A DNA stretch of 64,000 nt, taken from contig CAMZMU010000052.1 in assembly GCA_947311845.1 (NCBI GenBank), forward strand, positions 140,507,733-140,571,732, given 5' to 3'. Under the pieces are notes generated by a model, which saw only the letters and a list, made by a program, of their open reading frames with translations, was not told the DNA's origin and did not search any database. The translations under genes and the position numbers were made by a program. Within the stretch, counting starts at the first letter, position 1. Every line of letters begins with the position of its first letter. This document shows positions 57,012-64,000 of this stretch, piece after piece. The stretch comes from Poa pratensis. Lineage: Eukaryota; Streptophyta; Magnoliopsida; Poales; Poaceae.

Positions 57012-57705
57012 CTTTTGTGAATTTTCGGCGCATTTATGCATAGGCCAACGCGGAGCGACAGATGAGATCGGGCCCGTGGACGAGCATGGCAAGCGGGTAC
57101 CGGTACTGTATCCTGTGACAACTGACAACGCACGTATCCGAATTGCGTCGGCTTGCGTTTTTTAGGGTACTGATGATGAAAAGACAGCGTCCAAGCAAAT
57201 TTTCAAGCACGAAAACATGAAAGTGAATGTGATCGTGTTCTTCTCCCGCGTCACAGAAACGGTTCGGAATTCGGAGAAGGGAGATGCACTTTTTCTGCAA
57301 TCCAAGCAACACTTGGCTTTGTATTGTGGCAGCGAGATATTTGGCTCTTGAAAAAAAAAAACCTAGGCTCGTGCTACCTTCCCTTCCCCAATGATTTTTC
57401 AAACATAAACTTGCATGATTTGGTGTTTGATGTGCTCTGTGGTTTGGTGAGGGAACGACGTCAGCGCTGACGGCCGTGCTGGGCCAAAGCACAGCGGGAG
57501 AACGCACAAGTCAAGAAAGAAAGATCCCTTTTTCTTGATGCGCACCTCTCTCTCTATACGTATTTTTTATGTCGGAGTTGAATCCTTCTGATACGAAGAC
57601 TATACGCACAATTACACAATGAAGCAGTAGTACTACTCCACTCTCACGCTTGAGTATCGTTTCCCTTCTTTTTGGCCAGGTTTTGACTTATGCTCTTAGT
57701 CTTAG
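57012..57705. other. Unassigned intergenic DNA
   Basis: I see no gene, RNA or repeat boundary between the SINE and the Harbinger-like element. Confidence 0.5.
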
Positions 57706-58493
57706 GGCATCTACAGTTGTCTCCCACGCCTATCTGGAGGCGTTTTTAGCGCCGGCGCTAAGAAAATTCTACCAGCCGCCTCCCAGGACTCGATTTAGTG
57801 CCGCTTAGCATCGTTTTTAGCGCCGTTTCGCGCCGGCGCACCCAGGCCAAACCCAACGCGCCGGGTCTCGCTTGGGGGGCAAAAGGCGTCCGCGGGCCAG
57901 ACTTGTCGGGCGAGGGAAGGCGATTTCCCTCCATAATTTGCCTCTTCCCTCCATAATTTTGCGCTTTCCCTCCATTTCTCCCACGTATACCTCTCCCTCC
58001 CTCCCGATCCCGCCATTTCCCACAAATTTTGCTGCCATGGCTCCCGCCAGATTCACAGGACCTCGTGTCGTCGCCGTCGCCGTCGCGCCCTCCGCCGCCT
58101 TGGAGACCGGGAAGAAGCAGCGGAAGCCGAGAGCGCCGAAGGAGAGGCCACCGGGCATGACCAACGCCAAGTGGATCGCCGACCAGGCGCGCCGGAAGTC
58201 GGAGAACGAGCATCGCCGGGCGAGGGAGAAGGCACTGCGGGAGAGGCGCCTGGCCGCGCAACTGGCCGAGGCCGAGGGCTAGGCCGTTGAAGAAGAAGAG
58301 GAAGAGGAAGAGAATGTGGAGGTGCAAGAGGAGCCGCCAACTCCGGCTGCGTTTGCGGCGCCGCCGGTCAAGCTGAGGGCCGGCTTCTCTCATCATTCTC
58401 AGTTCGTCGGTTGGAGCCAAGCCAGCGTCGCCTCGCCATTGCCGTGCTGGAACGCGTCCCGCACTACGCCCCTGGGTACGCGGACGCTGACCC
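57706..58493 (+). mobile_element. PIF/Harbinger-like element, right part cut off by a gypsy insertion
   Basis: It starts GGGCATCTACAGTTG after TTA, the terminal motif and target site typical of Triticeae Harbinger elements. It encodes a short basic protein and is interrupted at 58494 by the LTR of a gypsy element, so its right end is outside the window. Confidence 0.65.
58037..58282 (+). pseudogene. Harbinger-associated basic ORF (Myb/SANT-type companion protein), truncated
   Basis: ATG at 58037 begins MAPARFTGPRVVAVAVAPSA, followed by a Lys/Arg-rich segment (KKQRKPRAPKERPPGMTNAK) and a charged helix. A TAG at 58280-58282 ends it after 81 residues. The same frame continues beyond the stop (a run of Glu, then PAAFAAPPVKLRAGFSHHSQ) until the gypsy LTR cuts it at 58494. 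Comparable ORFs accompany Harbinger transposases as DNA-binding helpers. This copy is broken by the stop and the insertion. Family assignment rests on memory of similar Triticeae sequences. Confidence 0.5.
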
Positions 58494-60103
58494 TGATGCG
58501 TGTAAAGCACACGTTCGTCAGGAGACCTCAAGTGTAAGGTTTGATGAGTGTAGCAGCAAGTCTTCCCTCAGTAAGAAACGGAGGTTATCGAACCAGTAGG
58601 AAGTCGGCGATGTTCTGAAGGTGTCAACGGCGTCAGAAAACTTGCTGTGTCGTAGGTGAGGAAAAAGTCCTGACGGTTGACTTGGAACCTGCACACAAAA
58701 CAATCAAACTATTTTGCCCCAACGAATCAGTGAGGGTGTCAATCTCACCGGCTTGCTGAAAACAAACGATTAAAAGTGTTGTATGGAAAAAGATGTTTGT
58801 TTGCAGAGAATGAAGGAGAACAATGATTGCAGTAGGTTGTATTTCAGATGTAAAAGAATGGACCGAGGTCCACAGTTCACTAGTGGTGTCTCTCCATAAT
58901 AAAATACTAACATGCTGGGTAAACAAATTACAGCTCGGCAATTGACAAAATAGAGAGGTGCATAACAATGCATATACAAGACATGATGATCACTATGAGA
59001 TTTACTTGTGCATTACGACAAAGTACACAGACCGCTATCCAGCATGCATCTGTGACTAAATAGTCCACCTTCAGGTTAGCATCCGCACCCCTTCCAGTAT
59101 TAAGTTGAAAGCAACAACAACAATTGCATTAAGTATGGTGCATAATGTAAACAACACTAATATTCTTAGACAAAGCATTGTTGTTTTACCCCTAGTAGCA
59201 ACAACACATCCACAAGCTTAGAACTTTCTGTCACTGTCCCAGATTAAATGGAGGCATGAACCTACTATCTAGCATAAATACTCCCTCTTGGAGTTACAAG
59301 CATAAACTTGGCCAGAGCCTACACTAATAACGGAGAGCATGCAAGATCATAAACAACATATATATGATAGATCAATAATCAACTTGACATAGTATTCAAA
59401 ATTCATCGGATCCCAGCAAACACAACATGTAGCATTACAATAAGATGATCTTGATCATGATAGGTAGCTCACAAGATCTAAACATGATGGCACAAGAGGA
59501 GAAGACAACCATCTAGCTACTGCTATGGACCCATAGTCCAAAGATGAACTACTCACACATCACTCCGGAGGCAGGCATGGCGATGTAGAGCCCTCCGGTG
59601 ATGATTCCCCTGTCCGGCAGGGTGTCGGAAAGAGCTTCAGAACCCTCCCGAGTTAGGGTTGATGGCGGCGGCGGCAGCGGATGTTTTCTGGAAATATGGC
59701 TCGGTGTTTTAGGGTTTTCGCCTCGGGGGAATAAATAGGCGAAGGGGCGATGTCGGTGGAGGCACGAGGCCCGCTCCCCACATGGTGGCGCGGCAGTGGG
59801 CCCACCCGCGCCATGGGTGGGGACGGCGCCTCGGAGCCCCCTTCGTCTCTCCTTCGAACTTCGTGAACGTGTCGGAAAAATAGGAACGTGGCATTTTGTT
59901 TCGTCCAGTTCCGAGGATATTTGCAGAACAGATTTTCTGAAACCAAAAACAGCAGAAAACAGGAACTGGCACTGTGGCATCTTGTTAATAGGTTAGTCCC
60001 AGAAAATGCATAAAAATACCATGAAGTGTGAATAAAACATGTAGCAATTGGTATAATATAAGCATGGAACATAAGAAATTATAGATACGTTGGAGACTAA
60101 TCA
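58494..60103 (-). mobile_element. 3' LTR of a Ty3/gypsy retrotransposon
   Basis: On the minus strand it starts TGATTAGTCTCCAACGTATC and ends CACGCATCA. It is homologous along its length to the solo LTR at 100-1701 but clearly diverged. A TATA-like region near 59730 lies in the corresponding place. Internal sequence with a polypurine tract follows at 60104, so this is the 3' LTR. The other LTR lies beyond the window. Confidence 0.9.
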
Positions 60104-60118
60104 AGCATCCCCAAGCTT
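60104..60118 (-). other. Polypurine tract of the gypsy element
   Basis: AAGCTTGGGGATGCT on the minus strand lies immediately before the 3' LTR, the plus-strand primer site of reverse transcription. Confidence 0.75.
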
Positions 60119-62768
60119 AGTTCTACTCGTCCTTGAGTAGGTAAAACCATAATAACAAATAATTTCTTAGGTGACATGCTACCACACAATCTTGATCAAA
60201 TAATATTGTAAAGCATATGTCATGAATGAAGTGACTCAACGCAATGGTCTATAGTTTGCTAACAAATAGATAATGAGTAAACACTGAATCATATAAGTAA
60301 AAGCTTTTCATAAATAGTACTTTCAAGACAAGCATCAAAAAGTTTTGCATAAGAGTTAACTCATAAAGCAATATATTCTAAGTAAAAGGCATTGAAGCAA
60401 CACAAAGGAAGATTAAGTTTCAGCAATTGCTTTCAACTTGTAACTTGTATATCTCATGGATAATTGTCAACACAAAGCAATATAATAAGTGCAATAAGTA
60501 AACATATAAGAATTGTTGCACACAAAGTTGACACAAGTGTTTGCTTCAGGGATAGAAAGGAGTAGGTAAACTGACTCAACAATAAAGTAAAAGATAGGTC
60601 ATTCGCAGAGGGAAGCAGGGATTAAATCATGTGCTAGAGCTTTTTAAGTTTTGAAAACATATAGAGAGCATAAAGTAAGTGTTTGAGAGGTGTTTGTTGT
60701 CAACGAATGACAGTGGGCACTCTATCCCCCTTGTCACCCAAACTTTCAAGAGCGGCTCCCATGAAGGACGTTATTTCTACCCAAGGGTAGATCATCCCTC
60801 TTCTCTTTTATTTACACATGCATATTTATAAATTGGTATGACACTCCTCCCAACCTTTGCTTACACAAGCCATGGCTAACCGAATCCTCGGGTGCCTTCC
60901 AACAATCACATACCATGGAGCAGTGCCTATTTGATAGTTTAACATTTTGGATTTGCTTCTGATAAATCATTGGCAATTATGTGAAGAGAATCAAATGGTT
61001 AAAGTTATAATTAATTGGGACTGGGCACCCCATTTGCCAGCTCTTTTTGCAAATTATTGGATAAGCGGATGTATATGCCACTAGTCCATTGGTGAAAGTC
61101 TGTCATGAGTAAATGACAAGGTGATAGAGTAAACGCCACATACTTCCTCATGAGCTATAAAACATTGACACAAATAAGGAGTAATAGCTTTTGAATAGTT
61201 TAAAGGTAGCACATGAAGTATTTACTTGGAATGGCAGAAAATACCACATAATAGGTAGATATGGTGGACACAAATGGCATGGGTTTTGGCTCAAGGTTTT
61301 GGATGCACGAGAAGTATTCCCTCTCAGTACAGAGTTTAGGCTAGCAAGGTTGGTTAAAGCAAACACAAGTATAAACTGGTACAGCAAGACTCACATGAAA
61401 ACATATTGCAAACATTATAAGACTCTACACTGTCTTTCCTTGTTGCTCAAACACTTTTACCAGAAAATATCTAGACCTTAGAGATACCAATCATGCAAAC
61501 CAAATTTCAACAAGCTCTACGGTAGTTCTTTACTAATAGGCTTTTAACTACATGATGCAAGAGCTTAAACATGAAATACTTGAGAGCTCAAAACAATTGC
61601 CAAATGTCAAATAAAACAAGACAATGATCTATATGAGTGTCTTTTCGATATACCATCTACCACATGTTGCATTTTCTATTTCCAACCAAACACCAATCAA
61701 CTTATTTCAACAAAAACTCTCCAAGTAATTTACAAATGAAACAAGAGAGTACTACTCTACAAGAATTAACAGCTCTAAAAGAGATGCATGAAAAACAGGA
61801 GCTAAAAGCATAGCAGTAGCTAGATAAGAATACTCAAAAGATATAAGTGAAGAATATGAGTATTCACATGAAAAAGCGGAGCGTGTCTCTCTCCTACACA
61901 AGAATGCTAGGATCCAACTTATTCAGAAAATTAAAACAACAAAGCACAAATAAAAGCACACAGACGCTCCAAGTAAAGTGCATAAAATGTGGAAGAATTA
62001 AAATATAGTTTCACTAGAGATGACCTGATAAGTTCTTGATGAAGAAGGGGATGCCTTGGGCATCCCCAAGCTTAGACGCTTGAGTCTTCTTGAATATTGC
62101 TGGGATGACCCACGGGGGCATCCCCAAGCTTAGGCTTTTTACTCTTCTTGATCACATCATATCATTCTTCTCTCTTGATCCTTGAAAACTTCCGCCACAC
62201 CAAACTCAAAGTAATTCTCATTAGAGGGTTAGTGCATAATCAAAAATTCACATGTTCTACTGTGACACAATCATTACCAAACCTTCTGGACATTAACTAC
62301 AGCCACTGATGTTTTATGGAGCAAAGAAATCCACTCAAACATAGTAAAAGAGGCAATGCGAAATAAAAGGCAGAATATGTCAAAACAGAACAGTCTGGAA
62401 AGGTGAATTTTTTCGAGGCACTTAACTTGCTCAGATGCGAAAAATCAAAACTAATGAAAATTGCGTACATATATAAGGATCATGCGTGATTTGTTTCAGA
62501 ATTTTTGAATTTTTCTGCAGTGAATAAAGCTCAAAACCGTGGACAGCAAAAATCTGTCCCTGCGCAGAAATCCAAATCTAGCATCAACTTTCAACTAGAG
62601 ACTTTACTTGGCACAACAATGCAATAAAATAAAGATACAAAGGAGTTGTTACAGAAGTAAGCAACACCTTGACTCAAAATAAAAGAAAATGACAGAAAAT
62701 AAAAAAGGTGGGTTGTCTCCCATAAGCGCTTTTTTTAACGCCTTTCAGCTAGGCGCAGAAAGTGAAAA

Positions 62769-63092
62769 TCAAGTGTTCTCAAGAGAAGAAGCATCAACAT
62801 CATAATTTGTTCTAATAATAGAATCAAAAGGCATCTTCATTCTCTTTCTAGGGAAGTGTTCCATACCTTTCTTGAGAGGGAATTGATACTTAATATTCCC
62901 CTCTTTCATATCAATAACAGCACCAACAGTTCGAAGAAAGGGTCTTCCCAAAACAATAGGACAAGAAGCATTACAATCAAAATCATTCACTTTCATTTTA
63001 ATGATGGGCTCCCAACCATCTTCCAACTTCCTAGGGATAGAAGCTTCATGTTTTAATTTCTCTTCCCTAACTTTCATGAGAGCATTTGTAAT
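62769..63092 (-). pseudogene. Retropepsin-like protease fragment of the gypsy element
   Basis: Minus-strand frame reading NALMKVREEKLKHEASIPRK, then a segment with CPIVLGRPFLRTVGAVIDMK, ending at a stop at 62769. This is the C-terminal half of the aspartic protease region seen in plant gypsy elements (the ILGRPFL block followed by IDM). The catalytic Asp and everything upstream are cut off by the Helitron at 63093. Confidence 0.8.
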
Positions 63093-64000
63093 TCTACTAT
63101 ATACAATGGACGGAAGAAACGCAGCCTCCTCCAGCCGTCCACGTCGCGGCCAAACCACAGCCGTCCGATCTGCGAAATGGACGGCTGAGATGCGCCCACG
63201 TCTCTCCAATCGCGCGGAACACTGTTCACGCCTATTTTCTACCAATGGTAGCCCGCCGTGTGTCCCGGTCACCGGCCGGTTGCATCCCGTCCCACCGGTC
63301 ACCGTGGCAATTTTACAGAAAAATCACTGAAAAAACGAGAACGTGCCCCGCAGACCAAAACTTACCGCGACGCGGGACCTATCTATAAATAGAATTAAAC
63401 TGGAGGACTTTTCTGCACAAACGTCAGCGACCTCCTCCCTCCTCCGCACGACGCCGTGGTCGCCGCGGACGCCGCCGCGCCACCCCGCCGTTCCGCCGCT
63501 CCCCCGTCAAATCGCCGGCCGCGAGGAGGTGCGTCGTCGCCGCCTCCATCTCCTCCCCGAAGATCGGCCGCCACGCCGCCGCACGGGCGCGGGAATCGCC
63601 GCCGCGGCGAACACCGCCTCCGCCGCGTCCGTGCACCGCCGGCGCCACTCCGGTGACCCAAAGGTGGCGGCGCCGCCACCAACGGGTCGAGCGCAGCGAC
63701 GCGCGTCGTTCGCGCCCGCGCCCGCGTGCCGGAACGCGGGGACGCGCCGCCGGCGAGCCCACCGCCGCCGCGGGCGAGTGGAGCTAGGGTTGGCCACTGT
63801 GACGTCAGCATGACGTCACAGTGGACCCACCCTGTCAGTTTTCCAGTTTTTTTTTTTAAAAGCCCAAATTTGATAAATCATAACTTATTCATTTAAAATC
63901 ACAAAAATAAGAATAATATATCAAAAATTTCATAAAAATGCAACCTTTCTTTTAATGCCATAATCATACCCTTCCTTTTTTTGTAACTCAAAAAATTCAA
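63093..64000 (+). mobile_element. Helitron H5, 5' part, runs off the window
   Basis: It starts TCTACTATATACAATGG, matching the H4 start TCCTACTATATATAATGG. It continues with the family's GC-rich module (CCGTCCACGTCG, CCGTCCGATC, TTTCTACCAATGG, then a GC-rich block) in the reverse orientation to H1-H4. From 63830 an AT-rich body begins. The base before TC is T rather than the usual A. The 3' hairpin and CTAG are not in the window. Open frames in 63343-63813 on both strands are GC-composition artefacts. Confidence 0.8.

Larger units (their letters stand above)
60104..63092 (-). mobile_element. Internal region of the gypsy element, mostly non-coding
   Basis: Between the protease-like frame (ending 62769) and the LTR are about 2.65 kb without a reading frame longer than about 95 codons. 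CCCCAAGCTTAG-type motifs recur (60110, 62064, 62123). There is no reverse transcriptase or integrase, so this looks like a non-autonomous lineage that keeps gag-protease and a long 3' untranslated stretch. It is cut at 63093 by Helitron H5. Confidence 0.75.

Overview
This is nuclear DNA from a grass, almost certainly a Triticeae species (wheat, Aegilops or barley type). The evidence is the very high share of nested transposable elements, a CACTA transposon with ACCGGTACTAAAGG-type subterminal repeats, a Ty3/gypsy LTR bounded by TGATACGT/ACGTATCA with an AAGCTTGGGGATGC-type polypurine tract, Stowaway MITEs (CTCCCTCCGT), an Au-like SINE, and GC-rich monocot exons. I found only three ordinary host genes: an intact 2-oxoglutarate/Fe(II) dioxygenase (13544-14805, +), a BAG-family co-chaperone with a ubiquitin-like domain (36842-41218, +), and a 28-exon ABCC (MRP) vacuolar transporter (44393-55552, -) with its 5'UTR intron and promoter up to about 56556. 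No rRNA, standalone tRNA or CRISPR was seen.

Layout: 1-3271 is a decayed LINE split by a solo gypsy LTR (100-1701, perfect 5-bp target duplication). 3498-13307 is a stack of three Helitrons on the minus strand, with a Stowaway MITE at one junction and an exon fragment of an SPB1/FtsJ-like rRNA methyltransferase in the innermost copy. The dioxygenase gene follows directly. 14886-16374 is a hAT-like element carrying a poly(A) retroelement. 17490-29872 is a complete-ended CACTA transposon (ATG target duplication) with a small tail-anchored coiled-coil protein gene, a frameshifted TNP2 transposase, a 95/96-bp tandem array containing a palindrome, a further small gene, and a frameshifted TnpA-like/Ulp1 protease gene. 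30411-33051 is a fourth Helitron. 33250-33537 is a 5'-truncated LINE, 33690-35310 a diverged tandem repeat, and 35416-36408 a non-autonomous hAT with a perfect 8-bp target duplication.

The BAG gene has a 45-nt C run in its leader and a retroelement in intron 1. Two retroelements in opposite orientation sit downstream of it at one target site (three copies of the same 11-bp duplication). The ABCC gene reads as a complete protein of about 1629 residues only if seven single-base losses, all in homopolymer runs, are ignored, so they look like base-calling errors rather than decay. Upstream of ABCC lie a Stowaway MITE, an Au-like SINE with target duplication and a Harbinger-like fragment. The last is cut by a gypsy element (58494 onward, minus strand), which is itself cut at 63093 by a fifth Helitron that runs off the window.

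The host genes are functionally unrelated neighbours: oxidative specialised metabolism, Hsp70 co-chaperone, and vacuolar detoxification. Most of the biology visible here is transposon biology: repeated Helitron nesting at one terminus, gene-fragment capture, and a multi-gene CACTA element.
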